Positions 4,744-12,884 of a DNA stretch of 16,337 bases are shown in pieces. The position numbers and the translations under genes are program-made. Positions within the stretch are counted from its first letter, which is position 1. The number at the start of each line of letters is the position of its first letter. The notes beneath the pieces were generated by a model. That model did no database searches and was not told the origin of the DNA. It worked only from the letters and a program-made list of their open reading frames with translations. The DNA comes from RYN-428 sp035648595 (GTDB taxonomy: Bacteria; Planctomycetota; Phycisphaerae; Tepidisphaerales; Tepidisphaeraceae). The DNA is taken from contig DASRLH010000417.1 in assembly GCA_035648595.1 (NCBI GenBank), positions 1 to 16,337 on the forward strand. Reading direction: 5' to 3'.

Positions 4744-6672
4744 GTGCCATCAACGACATTGGATCGCGAATCTCTCGCCCAGACGCTCGCCAACGCCCGC
4801 CAGGCGTTGCTCGACGCGCGCACCGCCGGCGGGTGGTGGGAAGGCGAACTGTCCAGCAGCGCGCTTTCGACGGCCACCGCCGTTTTTGCGATTCATCTGC
4901 TTCTTGGAGCGATAGACAACCTGCCGCCCGAACGGGAGCGGGAGGTCTTGGATGAGGCGACGGAAACCGCCTGCCGGGGGTTGATCCGCGATGGCCTGGC
5001 GTGGCTCGCCCTGCATCAGAACCGCGACGGCGGGTGGGGAGATACGATGTTGAGCCTCAGCAACATCAGCACGACCGCGCTGTGCTGGGCGGCATTTGCC
5101 GCCGACGCGCCGGGGGCGGGGGCGGCGTATGGGAATGTGGTTCGCGCGGCCGAGGGTTGGCTGACGCAACACGCCGGGGGATGCGGGCCCGAATTTTTGG
5201 TGCCCGCGATTATTGCCCGGTACGGCGAGGACAAGACGTTTTCGGTCCCCATCCTCACGATGTGCGCGCTGGCCGGCCGACTCGGCGAAGGGAGGGCGGC
5301 GTGGAAAAGTGTGCCGCAACTCCCGTTCGAGCTGGCGGCGTTTCCGCAGCGCGGCTTCAAATGGCTTCGGCTGCCGGTGGTGAGTTATGCCCTGCCGGCG
5401 CTGATCGCGATTGGGCTGGTGCGGCATGTGAAGCGACCGACCCGAAATCCCGCCGCCCGCATCGCCCGCGCCGCCGCCCGGCGGCGGGCGCTGCGATTGA
5501 TCGAGCGCATTCAACCCCAGAGCGGCGGATTTCTTGAGGCCGCGCCTCTCACCAGCTTCGTCATCATGAGCCTCGTGGGCGCCGGCGAATTTGCCCATCC
5601 CGTCGTGAAACGCAGCATCGACTTTCTCATACGCGGCGTTCGCCCCGACGGAAGCTGGCCCATCGATACCAACCTGGCGACTTGGGTCACCACGCTGGCG
5701 GTGAATGCCCTGGCGATTGATACCGGCTTCACAACACACATGCCCGACGATCAGCGACGGCGGATTTGTGATTGGCTGCTCGACCAGCAATATCGCCGCG
5801 AGCATCCGTATACCTTGGCCGATCCCGGAGGATGGGCATGGACGCCATTATCCGGCGGCGTGCCGGATGCGGATGATACCTCCGGCGCGCTTCTAGCGCT
5901 GTGGAATCTGGGCTTCCGCGATGAACGCACGAAAGCCGCCGCGATGGCGGGCGTGCAATGGCTGATGAAATTGCAGAACCGTGATGGTGGCATTCCGACG
6001 TTTTGCCGGGGGTGGGGCAATCTGCTCTTCGATCGCAGCAGCGCGGATATTACCGCACACACGCTGCGCGCCTTCAACGCATGGAGCGCCGACGTGCCAT
6101 CGTTGCGCGCAAAGCGGGGCCGACGCGCTTGCTTTCGCGCCTCGAAGTACCTGGTGGGAAAACAGCGTGCCGATGGGGCATGGACGCCGTTGTGGTTCGG
6201 CAACCAGCATGCGCCCGACGACGAAAACCCGACGTACGGCACCGCGCGCGTTTTGTGCATGGGAGCGATCCCCGCCGCCCCACCTTTTGAACATTGGCGC
6301 GCATTCACCCCGCGCGGGCTCCGTTGGCTGCTGCAATCGCAAAACGCCGATGGCGGATGGGGAGGCGCAAAAGACACCCCATCCTCAATCGAAGAAACCG
6401 CACTTGCCGTCGAAGCGCTTGCCGACCTGCGACCGCGCATTAATGAACTGGCTAACCGGGCCGACGATGCACGCTTGCCCGCCGCGCTGGACGAAGCGAT
6501 TGCCCGCGGCGTTGCCTGGCTGATCGCGGCCACCGATCATGGCCGCGTGTTTCCGCCCTCGCCCATCGGGTTTTATTTCGCGAAGCTCTGGTATTACGAG
6601 AAACTGTATCCGCTGATCTTTACGGTTGCCGCGCTGCACGCCGCGGAGGATCGTCCGCGTTCATTTCCCTGA
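4744..6672 (+). CDS. shc: Squalene-hopene cyclase (class II terpene cyclase)
   Basis: The 642-aa enzyme cyclises squalene to hopene-type triterpenes, the core of hopanoids. It is expected to be a monotopic protein on the cytoplasmic membrane. The acid motif DADDT lies at residues 375-379, the position of DxDD in known cyclases. QW-type repeats are plentiful: QNRDGGWGDT, QPQSGGFLEA, RPDGSWPIDT, QNRDGGIPTF, QRADGAWTPL and SQNADGGWGG. GNLLFDRSSADITAHTLRAF and the aromatic tail FYFAKLWYYEKLYPLIF are active-site-lining regions in the family. The size is normal (about 630-680 aa). The start is GTG at 4744, without Shine-Dalgarno. No other hopanoid genes such as hpnC/D/E/H are in the window. Its 3' end overlaps the convergent PPIase gene by 12 bases. 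A related class II cyclase acting on another polyprene is possible. Confidence 0.9.
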   Translation: MPSTTLDRESLAQTLANARQALLDARTAGGWWEGELSSSALSTATAVFAIHLLLGAIDNLPPEREREVLDEATETACRGLIRDGLAWLALHQNRDGGWGDTMLSLSNISTTALCWAAFAADAPGAGAAYGNVVRAAEGWLTQHAGGCGPEFLVPAIIARYGEDKTFSVPILTMCALAGRLGEGRAAWKSVPQLPFELAAFPQRGFKWLRLPVVSYALPALIAIGLVRHVKRPTRNPAARIARAAARRRALRLIERIQPQSGGFLEAAPLTSFVIMSLVGAGEFAHPVVKRSIDFLIRGVRPDGSWPIDTNLATWVTTLAVNALAIDTGFTTHMPDDQRRRICDWLLDQQYRREHPYTLADPGGWAWTPLSGGVPDADDTSGALLALWNLGFRDERTKAAAMAGVQWLMKLQNRDGGIPTFCRGWGNLLFDRSSADITAHTLRAFNAWSADVPSLRAKRGRRACFRASKYLVGKQRADGAWTPLWFGNQHAPDDENPTYGTARVLCMGAIPAAPPFEHWRAFTPRGLRWLLQSQNADGGWGGAKDTPSSIEETALAVEALADLRPRINELANRADDARLPAALDEAIARGVAWLIAATDHGRVFPPSPIGFYFAKLWYYEKLYPLIFTVAALHAAEDRPRSFP

Positions 6673-7584
6673 CGCACCCGCCGTGTCTTCCATGTGGAAA
6701 AGTTTGGCGTACGGATTTTCGGCGGCGGTAACGGGCTTCACCTGCACCTTCTCAATCACCGGCGGATTCGCCGGCCGGCCATCATCGGCGCCGGGATCCG
6801 CCAGCGGCACCTGCCCGATTTTGCCGACCGTCTCCATGCCATCGGTCACGCGCCCGAACGCGGTGTATTGATGATCCAGCGACTTGGTCTTGGAATAGTC
6901 CAGGCAAATGAAGAACTGGCTGCCGCCGCTATCCGGGTCGCTGGTGCGGGCCATCGAAAGCACGCCGGGCAGATGCGGACGGTCGTTAAACTCCGCGGGC
7001 AGGCTATAGCCCGGGCCGCCGGAGCCGGCCGTCTTGGGATCAGCGCCGCGCGGATCGCCGCCCTGAATGACGAAGTTGCGGGCCACGCGGTGAAACACCA
7101 GCTTGTCGAAATACCCCGTGCGCGACAGATTCAGGAAGCTGTCCACGGTGATCGGCGCGACATCGTAGTAGAACGCCATGGTCATCGCCCCTTTGTCGGT
7201 GGTCATCACCGCATATTCCAGCGGGCCTACGCGGGTGACCTCGGGCGACACCGGCGCCGGCGCCTCGCGCCGATCCGCCCGCGCTTCAATGAGCAACGGC
7301 GTTCCCGCGAACTGCGCCAACGGCTTGCCCTTGGGCACCACAAACAGCACATATGTGCCCGGCTTGGCCGCCTGCGCCCAGACGGTCTTGAGATCGACGC
7401 TCTTTTCCCCGGTGAATTCCACCGGCGCGTTGCCCGGCAATTGCTTGCCCGAGAAATCCGTCAACACCAGCCGGCTGTCGCCGTCGGCCTTTACCGTCAC
7501 CGTCAGAGGCTCCGAAGGTGGATACCAGGTGCGCGACGGCGTAATCGAAGTAATCAACGCGAGCAAATAAACGATCGCATGCAT
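6661..7584 (-). CDS. Exported cyclophilin-type peptidyl-prolyl isomerase
   Basis: A 307-aa protein. Residues 1-20 are hydrophobic (MHAIVYLLALITSITPS) and suggest a signal peptide or anchor, although the n-region has no positive charge. Residues 25-105 form an N-terminal beta-rich region of unknown role. The cyclophilin domain spans about 122-285: VFHRV (catalytic R166), FVIQGGDP (171-178), LSMAR (209-213), GSQFFI (221-226) and LDHQYTAFGRV (236-246). It should catalyse proline cis/trans isomerisation during folding outside the cytoplasm. I start at 7584, which has AGGAGA about 7 bases upstream; a longer frame to 7626 has no support. The last 12 bases overlap the end of the cyclase gene. Confidence 0.9.
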   Translation of the reverse strand: MHAIVYLLALITSITPSRTWYPPSEPLTVTVKADGDSRLVLTDFSGKQLPGNAPVEFTGEKSVDLKTVWAQAAKPGTYVLFVVPKGKPLAQFAGTPLLIEARADRREAPAPVSPEVTRVGPLEYAVMTTDKGAMTMAFYYDVAPITVDSFLNLSRTGYFDKLVFHRVARNFVIQGGDPRGADPKTAGSGGPGYSLPAEFNDRPHLPGVLSMARTSDPDSGGSQFFICLDYSKTKSLDHQYTAFGRVTDGMETVGKIGQVPLADPGADDGRPANPPVIEKVQVKPVTAAENPYAKLFHMEDTAGASGK

Positions 7585-7660
7585 GAAGGTTCTCCTGTAA
7601 ACCGACGCTTTCTGCGGGTGGGCCACGGAAATGCGAAAGGATTGATTTTGAATCCCCCCA

Positions 7661-8741
7661 TTAAGGCCGGTTTACGCCCCTCCGTTGCTTAATCGCCTGT
7701 CCGTCTTTCTCGCATTGCTCAACAGCCCAATATCCACTGAACAAATAGCGATGCGTGTCCTTTATATCGGTTACGCTCTTGTGGGACTCATTTAATACAC
7801 CGGTTAATGTCACGACTTTATCCCCAACGCTATAGAAGATGTACCACTCCGGTCGAACAAACGCCGGTGCTTCGACGTTCACCGGCGAACCAAGACCTAG
7901 TGCATTGTCACGCAATGATTTTGGGGTAAATCACTAGAGTTTTACCCGCATTTGGAAGCATGACAATGCACTAGTTGCTTCTGGACAACGGCCACGCTTG
8001 GCGGTTCTGAAATGTTAAGTTTCGATAAACTACGCCCAATGTCGGTATCGAGGGAGGCACTCGGCGTGCCAATATTTGTTGTCAGCGACGGAACCCCCGC
8101 CGCATCGTAACGACGGGGCCGCGTGTCGGGGTGATCCGCTACCCACGACAATCCAGCAAAATAAAAATCGGATCGGTCGGATTTTGCCTCGTTTTCAGTG
8201 CGGTCAACCTCGATATTTGCCGAAATCTCAATCTTGTAATTGCCAGATTGGTATATGAACCACCACATCGGATCATTAAGGATCGGCTTTTTAACCTCGG
8301 TCGGGGCGCCAAGCCCCAAGTAATATAACTGTCGGCACTTTTATACTTGTCGGCTCGCGAGTCCAAATAATCCCATTTTTTGGTTTTAGCGTCCCATACG
8401 GGCAGACGTAGAGGTAACTTTAGGGCTTGAGCAGCCTTGGCCAGAGAGGTTAAAGCCAAGTCGGCGCAGTCCATATCTTTCGTCGGCTTCTTGACGTAAT
8501 CCTCGACGTTCTTGGTGAAAAGCTCCCGTAGGTTGGCAATAGTTCCAAGATCTAACTTCGCGTTGGGATCGATATCCCATGCCTTCGTACCTGTCGGGTC
8601 AACTAAAGTAATAGGATTGCCGAGTTCCAACTGGTAGAGGTTCGGGCCGTCAACGTATCCAAGCGGATCGCCGAAATCCAATCGTGCGACGCAACCAGTT
8701 AAAATCTCGCACTTTCCATTACGTTGTGCAGTAGCCACCAT
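7661..8741 (-). pseudogene. Rhs-core orphan tip with DCADLAL cysteine domain and tandem repeat, broken
   Basis: The start at 8741 has an excellent AAAGGAG and lies 2 bases after the stop of the upstream gene. Residues 24-51 are the end of an Rhs repeat-associated core: DPLGYVDGPNLYQLELGNP, then VDPTG. A tip domain follows, with MDCADLALTSLAKAAQALKL (C92), which recalls papain/NlpC-like nucleophile helices. Near 8320 a TATAT slip (2 nt too many or 1 too few) moves the frame, and homology continues as LGLGAPTEVKKP...PMWWFIYQSG. An inverted-repeat element interrupts the gene at 7897-7974. Beyond it LGLGSPVNVEAP...PEWYIFYSVG repeats the same module of about 62 aa to the stop at 7661. Removing 74 nt and fixing the slip gives about 334 aa. 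The role is probably a polymorphic-toxin tip; the activity is unknown. Confidence 0.7.
7897..7974. mobile_element. Small inverted-repeat element (MITE-like) in the Rhs-tip gene
   Basis: Perfect 14-bp arms CTAGTGCATTGTCA (7897-7910) and TGACAATGCACTAG (7961-7974) bound the element; an inner pair GGGTAAA / TTTACCC (7924-7930, 7941-7947) adds a second stem. Taking TA or CTAG as the target duplication, the net insertion is 74 nt. Its removal joins CAA and CTA GGT CTT in one frame. The element has no coding capacity and would depend on a transposase elsewhere, of a TA-duplicating (IS630/Tc1-like) or CTAG-duplicating (IS5-like) type. Confidence 0.7.
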
Positions 8742-8743
8742 AT

Positions 8744-9772
8744 TTAGCTCCTTTGGATTTGGACTTTGCCCGCCGAAAAGCAACCGGCAGCAACGACTAT
8801 TTCAGGGACGTGTTGTGCGAACGGATTGTTGGTCCGGACGCCAAGCATACCGCTCTTTCTCGCATATACAGATGGCGCGGCAGCGGGTGCAAGGTCTTCA
8901 AAAATGGTATCGGTATGGCCGGTTTCGCCGAGCTCAAAAAGTGTGTTGCCGACCCTGAGCATCGTGGAGACTGCTCGCATGTATGTTCTGCGATGATTTG
9001 GGAAGAGGTGCCGTGATAGCGAGTAATCCAAATCGGCGAGATTGTTTTGGCAGGTGTCGATATGGTGCCGACCGCGACATGCGGCAAAGGCCCCAATCAT
9101 CTCCCGAGCGGTAAGTCTCCTTAGCTCCGATCCGCATTCAACTGCTTTCTCTGGAAGTTGAAATTTGTTCTGATACCACTCGTCCGTATCGGCAGCAAAG
9201 CATCCGCTGTCGTCGATCTTCGATGTTTCTATTGTGTGCGCGACTTTACCATTATCGAACCGGCTTAACCAATGATCGGCTGCACTACAAATCGAAACTG
9301 GCCAACCCATTCGCCGGGCGATCGCGACATGAAGTTGTGCGAGGTTGGCGCATGTGCCACGTTTCGTGTCGATCACACCGTTCAAAAATAAATCCGACGG
9401 ATTGGTGTAAGCCACTCGCTCAAGGTTCTTTTGTTCCTCAATATAAGCAACACCAATGATCGACCCGAGGAAGCCAGCCAGCATCCCCATGCGGAAGAAA
9501 TGAATATCGCCGTGCCACTTCTCCGGTGCCCTGTTAAAATTGCGTGCTTCTGAACCGGGGAGAAAACGCCGGAACTCGTCCGCCCATTCATCGACAATCT
9601 TGATGTATTTTTCAACTTCAAGATGGTTCAGTGACTTGATTCCGCGAGCTACAGCCAGATTGACGATCACCAAATCGACTTGCTCAAGGTCATCATCAGT
9701 CAATGCCAAGAGCGACCACACAGACGATTGCGGATCAACGCGAATTGTTCCAACCGTTGCCGACGTATCCAT
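8744..9772 (-). CDS. Transglutaminase-like cysteine protein (putative)
   Basis: A 342-aa protein. The core around residues 124-182 resembles the transglutaminase-like (SirB1-type) fold: NPSDLFLNGVIDTKRGTCAN places a cysteine (C141) at the start of a helix, and HWLSRFDNGKVAHTIETSK supplies a following His (H179) and acid (E182). A predicted helical region (residues 20-110) precedes it, with one hydrophobic patch near 93-110 (FRMGMLAGFLGSIIGVAY). No signal peptide is seen. It may be a peptidase, an amidase or a crosslinking enzyme, or a non-catalytic relative. The ATG at 9772 has GAGG six or so bases upstream. Its last codons contain the Shine-Dalgarno of the Rhs-tip gene 2 bases downstream, so the pair forms an operon. 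GC is visibly lower than in the flanks. Confidence 0.65.
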   Translation of the reverse strand: MDTSATVGTIRVDPQSSVWSLLALTDDDLEQVDLVIVNLAVARGIKSLNHLEVEKYIKIVDEWADEFRRFLPGSEARNFNRAPEKWHGDIHFFRMGMLAGFLGSIIGVAYIEEQKNLERVAYTNPSDLFLNGVIDTKRGTCANLAQLHVAIARRMGWPVSICSAADHWLSRFDNGKVAHTIETSKIDDSGCFAADTDEWYQNKFQLPEKAVECGSELRRLTAREMIGAFAACRGRHHIDTCQNNLADLDYSLSRHLFPNHRRTYMRAVSTMLRVGNTLFELGETGHTDTIFEDLAPAAAPSVYARKSGMLGVRTNNPFAQHVPEIVVAAGCFSAGKVQIQRS

Positions 9773-9906
9773 TTCAAACCTCGTGGACGCCCAAGACGAC
9801 GCTACCCTTGCGCGGCAGCCGCGTCAATCCCTGTCGAAGTTGCCATCGACGCTCAACGGACGGACACCGGCCTTTTCCTGTCCGAGAAGCTACTCGCCGG
9901 CGCCAG

Positions 9907-11097
9907 TCAACGCCGATGCCGCGCGACCAATAAATCGCGAGCCTCCCGCGCGACGCGCACGGCCTCCTGGGGTGTGTCGGCCAGCGCGGTCAGATGGCCC
10001 ATCTTGCGTCCGGGCCGGGGGTCGGCTTTGCCGTAGAGGTGCAGCTTGACGTTTGGGATTGCGCAGGCGGCTTGCCAGTCGGGCTCTCCATCATTCCATA
10101 AATCCCCGAGCAGGTTGGCCATCGCCGCCGGGCGCAGGGCCTGCGTCGAGCCAAGGGGCAGGCCGCACACGGCACGCAGTTGCTGCTCGAACTGGCTGGT
10201 GACATGGGCATCGATCGTCAGATGCCCGCTGTTGTGCGGACGGGGGGCCAACTCGTTGACCAGCAGTTTGCCGGCTTTTGTGAGGAAGAATTCGACGCAC
10301 AAGACGCCGACGACATCCAGCTTTTCGAGAATGCCGCGTGCGATCTCGGCGGCTTCCTTCGCGACATCTGGAGACACGTCGGCGGGACTGATGCTGACAT
10401 CGAGGATATGGTTGTGATGCTGGTTTTCGATCAGGCCCCAATGCGAAAATGAACCATCCACGCCGCGCGCGGCGACCACGGATACCTCGCGCTCGAAATC
10501 CACAAATGCCTCGTAAATCCGCTCGACCTCCGGCGCGTCGGCGATGGCCGCCTCGGCCTGGGCGAGGGAGCGCACGGTGGACTGGCCTTTGCCGTCGTAG
10601 CCGAAGGAGGCGGTCTTAAGTACGCCGGGGCAACCGAGAATTTGCACAGCTTGCCGGAGATCGTCAACGCCGCGCACGGCGCGGAAGCCGGTCGTTGGGA
10701 ACCCGTTTTGGGCGAGAAAAGTTTTTTCGCGCAGCCGATTCTGCGTGGTATGCAGCACATGCCCGGCGGGCCGCACGGGAGCAAATCGGGCGACGGCGGC
10801 GGCCGTCTCCGCGGGCACGTTCTCAAACTCGAAGGTCACCACCTTCACCCCCTGGGCAAACTCCGTCACGCGCTGCAGATCATCGTAGGAAGCCGCGATT
10901 TCCAGGTCCGCCACCTGCCCGGTCGGCGTGTCGCTGTCGGGAGAGAAGGTGTGAACGCGATACCCCATTCGACGCGCCGCCAGCGCGAACATCCGGCCCA
11001 ACTGGCCGCTGCCCAAAACGCCAACTGATGCGCCCGGAAGAATCGGAGTGTGTGACACGGCCTTACTTATCGGGACGGGAAGGGGGAAATCAAGCAC
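9907..11097 (-). CDS. purK: N5-carboxyaminoimidazole ribonucleotide synthase
   Basis: PurK uses ATP and bicarbonate to convert AIR to N5-CAIR in purine biosynthesis. Seen here are the N-terminal GVLGSGQLGRMFALAARRMG, FEFENVP, the ATP-grasp loop KTASFGYDGKGQ, the substrate segment ENQHHNHILDVSISPA and the ATP-grasp metal-binding region NELAPRPHNSGHLTIDAHV. The length of 396 aa is normal. The outermost start is GTG at 11097; a second GTG at 11058, just before SHTPILPGASVGVLG, fits the family better in length, and neither has a convincing Shine-Dalgarno. Its partner purE lies upstream on the same strand but an opposite-strand gene separates the two, so each may have its own promoter. Confidence 0.93.
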   Translation of the reverse strand: MLDFPLPVPISKAVSHTPILPGASVGVLGSGQLGRMFALAARRMGYRVHTFSPDSDTPTGQVADLEIAASYDDLQRVTEFAQGVKVVTFEFENVPAETAAAVARFAPVRPAGHVLHTTQNRLREKTFLAQNGFPTTGFRAVRGVDDLRQAVQILGCPGVLKTASFGYDGKGQSTVRSLAQAEAAIADAPEVERIYEAFVDFEREVSVVAARGVDGSFSHWGLIENQHHNHILDVSISPADVSPDVAKEAAEIARGILEKLDVVGVLCVEFFLTKAGKLLVNELAPRPHNSGHLTIDAHVTSQFEQQLRAVCGLPLGSTQALRPAAMANLLGDLWNDGEPDWQAACAIPNVKLHLYGKADPRPGRKMGHLTALADTPQEAVRVAREARDLLVARHRR

Positions 11098-11181
11098 ATT
11101 GAGTCACGAATTGGAGCCGGTTTGTTTATAGCGGAGGCGCCAGGTAGAATGTAACTACCCGACATGGCAGAGAGGAGAGGT

Positions 11182-11466
11182 ATGCCCCTGACATTGATTA
11201 TTCCGCCCGACCTGGAAGAGCGGCTGGCCTTGGAGGCGCGGCGAATGGGGATTTCGACGACGGATTATGCGCTTCAGGCGTTGAAGCGCCTCGCGCCGGC
11301 GGCAGACCGCCGCGAAAAACTCGTGGCGTTGCTCCAATCCTGGATTGACGCGCCAAATGTACGGGAGCAGAAGGAGACCGGTGGTTTTCTGGTGCGGTCG
11401 CTCGATGAAGATCGTCCATCAGAGCGCAAGCTTTTCCCGCCGGAACTTGAAGGGGTGACGTGGTGA
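11182..11466 (+). CDS. RHH-like small protein (antitoxin-like)
   Basis: A 94-aa protein beginning MPLTLIIPPDLEERLALEAR, the strand-helix pattern of ribbon-helix-helix DNA-binding proteins, followed by RMGISTTDYALQALKRL. The C-terminal half (LLQSWIDA, then FLVRSLDEDRPSERKLFPPE) is conserved in similar hypothetical proteins of planctomycetes as far as I recall. I start at the second ATG (11182), which has GAGAGGAGAGG directly upstream, rather than at 11164. No toxin gene follows: the next 143 bases hold no recognisable PIN, RelE or similar ORF. The gene sits antisense between purE and purK. Confidence 0.7.
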   Translation: MPLTLIIPPDLEERLALEARRMGISTTDYALQALKRLAPAADRREKLVALLQSWIDAPNVREQKETGGFLVRSLDEDRPSERKLFPPELEGVTW

Positions 11467-11609
11467 GGCGGGACACCTCTCGCGCGTCGTCTCCGCGGAA
11501 GTGTGGCAGAACATCCGGCCGTGAACTACGGCATTGCCATGCTTCGACCCTTTGCCATCTTCGGCCATTGATGCGTGGGCGCGTAGTCGTGTACACTCGT
11601 TTTACGCCA

Positions 11610-12107
11610 CTACGGCAGTATATCGCCTAACACCCTGCTGGTTTGTTCCTCGCGAAATTCCCGCAGTTTCTCCCGCAATTCGGGCCGCGAAAGCGCCAGG
11701 ATTGAAACAGCCAGCAGGGCGGCGTTGGTCGCGCCGGCTTTGCCGATGGCCAATGTGCCCACGGGAACGCCGGCGGGCATTTGCACGATCGACAGCAGCG
11801 AATCCCGGCCGCTCAGCGCGCCGCTTTGCACCGGCACTCCAAGCACCGGCAACAGGGTATGAGCGGCGGTCATGCCCGGCAGATGCGCCGCGCCGCCGGC
11901 GCCGGCGATGATCACTTCAATCCCGCGCGATTCGGCGTCCCTGGCAAATTGCGACATCAGGTCCGGCGTGCGATGGGCCGAGATGATCCGGCACTCGCGC
12001 GGCACCCCCAGTTGCCCCAGCATCGCATCCGCATGTTGCATCGTCTCCCAGTCGGATTTGCTTCCCATGATGATGGCTACGAGAGGTTGGATTGGGTTTT
12101 GGGCCAT
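11610..12107 (-). CDS. purE: N5-carboxyaminoimidazole ribonucleotide mutase (class I PurE)
   Basis: PurE moves the carboxyl group of N5-CAIR to give CAIR, the step after PurK. The 165-aa product has IIMGSKSDWETM (phosphate-binding GSxSD), IISAHRTPDLM (SAHRTP, catalytic His region) and AGAGGAAHLPGM, all typical of the class I bacterial enzyme. The ATG at 12107 gives a normal length and has GGAA upstream; an extension to 12182 has no similarity. It is separated from purK by about 510 bases containing an opposite-strand small gene. Confidence 0.95.
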   Translation of the reverse strand: MAQNPIQPLVAIIMGSKSDWETMQHADAMLGQLGVPRECRIISAHRTPDLMSQFARDAESRGIEVIIAGAGGAAHLPGMTAAHTLLPVLGVPVQSGALSGRDSLLSIVQMPAGVPVGTLAIGKAGATNAALLAVSILALSRPELREKLREFREEQTSRVLGDILP

Positions 12108-12228
12108 TCGAGTTCCAATCAGGCGGATCGTCCGTTCGCCGCACCGTGCTGCAATAATCCCCCGGCTATCGCTCAAACACAAGTTCGCTCAAAGGTACAG
12201 GGCGCTTTGGGATCGGGAATACTAGAAT

Positions 12229-12275
12229 TCTTCGACTACCGCGCCAATCGCACGGGCGAGACGCCCGTGATACGC
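12229..12275 (+). repeat. REP-like palindromic repeat, single copy
   Basis: TCTTCGACTACCGCGCCAAT followed by the palindrome CACGGGCG-AGA-CGCCCGTG at 12251-12269 and ATACG. It differs from the copy at 161-208 by only a few bases. It lies in the intergenic region between the divergent purE and methyltransferase genes (12108-12317), which otherwise shows no gene. No reverse partner palindrome is seen here. Confidence 0.75.
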
Positions 12276-12317
12276 TAACGGGCTGGCTCTCACGAGGGCC
12301 GCGGTTAGAAAGTGCGA

Positions 12318-12884
12318 ATGCTCGATCCTCAGCCCATCCCTTCGGTCCGCGCGCAGTACGAGCGAATTGGCGCGGATGCGTGGTATGAGACGTGTGGGTC
12401 GCAATACCGAAATCCGCACGAGCCGATTGTCGCGCGGCTGATCGAGAAGACGACATTGGAATGGAAGCTGGATCTGACCGACGTGCTCGATCTGGCCGCC
12501 GGCAGCGGCGAAGCGACGCTCGCGCTGCGGTCGGCGGGGGCGAAGCGGGTGCGGGGGATTGATCCTTATACCGCCGACGCCTATCTTCAACGCACGGGGC
12601 AACGGGCGCAATGTTTTACGTTTGCCGACATCGCGGCGGGCGCGCTGGCCGACTGCCGGTTTAGCCTGATTGTTTGCAGTTTTGCGATGCACTTGTGCGA
12701 GCCGTCGCGGTTGCCCGGGTTGCTCCACGCGCTGGGGCGGACGAGCGATACCCTGCTGATTATCACGCCCCACAAGCGACCGGTGATTCGCCGGCAATGG
12801 GGATGGGAACTGGCCGGGGAGTGCATGCTCGATCGGGTCAGGGCGCGGCTGTATCGAACGGGAGCAGACAGGGATGTCGATTGA
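12318..12884 (+). CDS. Class I SAM-dependent methyltransferase
   Basis: A 188-aa Rossmann-fold methyltransferase. Motif I is VLDLAAGSGEATLAL (residues 56-70), motif II GIDPYTADAY (80-89), and a motif-IV-like stretch LIVCSFAMHLCEPSRL follows. The N-terminal YETCGSQYRNPHEPIV and the C-terminal TPHKRP...WGWEL...DRVRARLYR segments are strongly patterned and seem family-specific. The substrate is not evident. The ATG at 12318 is preceded by AGAAAG. The last 11 bases overlap the start of the MBL-fold gene, so the two are translationally coupled and may act on one process. Confidence 0.85.
   Translation: MLDPQPIPSVRAQYERIGADAWYETCGSQYRNPHEPIVARLIEKTTLEWKLDLTDVLDLAAGSGEATLALRSAGAKRVRGIDPYTADAYLQRTGQRAQCFTFADIAAGALADCRFSLIVCSFAMHLCEPSRLPGLLHALGRTSDTLLIITPHKRPVIRRQWGWELAGECMLDRVRARLYRTGADRDVD

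Noticed and set aside
9540..10049. Plus-strand ORF of 169 codons across the purK end
   Set aside because: It is antisense to purK and the transglutaminase-like gene, with no family motifs and a composition typical of shadow frames in high-GC DNA.
11467..11609. Possible toxin gene after the RHH-like gene (GTG overlapping its stop)
   Set aside because: The frame reads as Arg/Ser/His-rich sequence without PIN, RelE or MazF features and looks non-coding.
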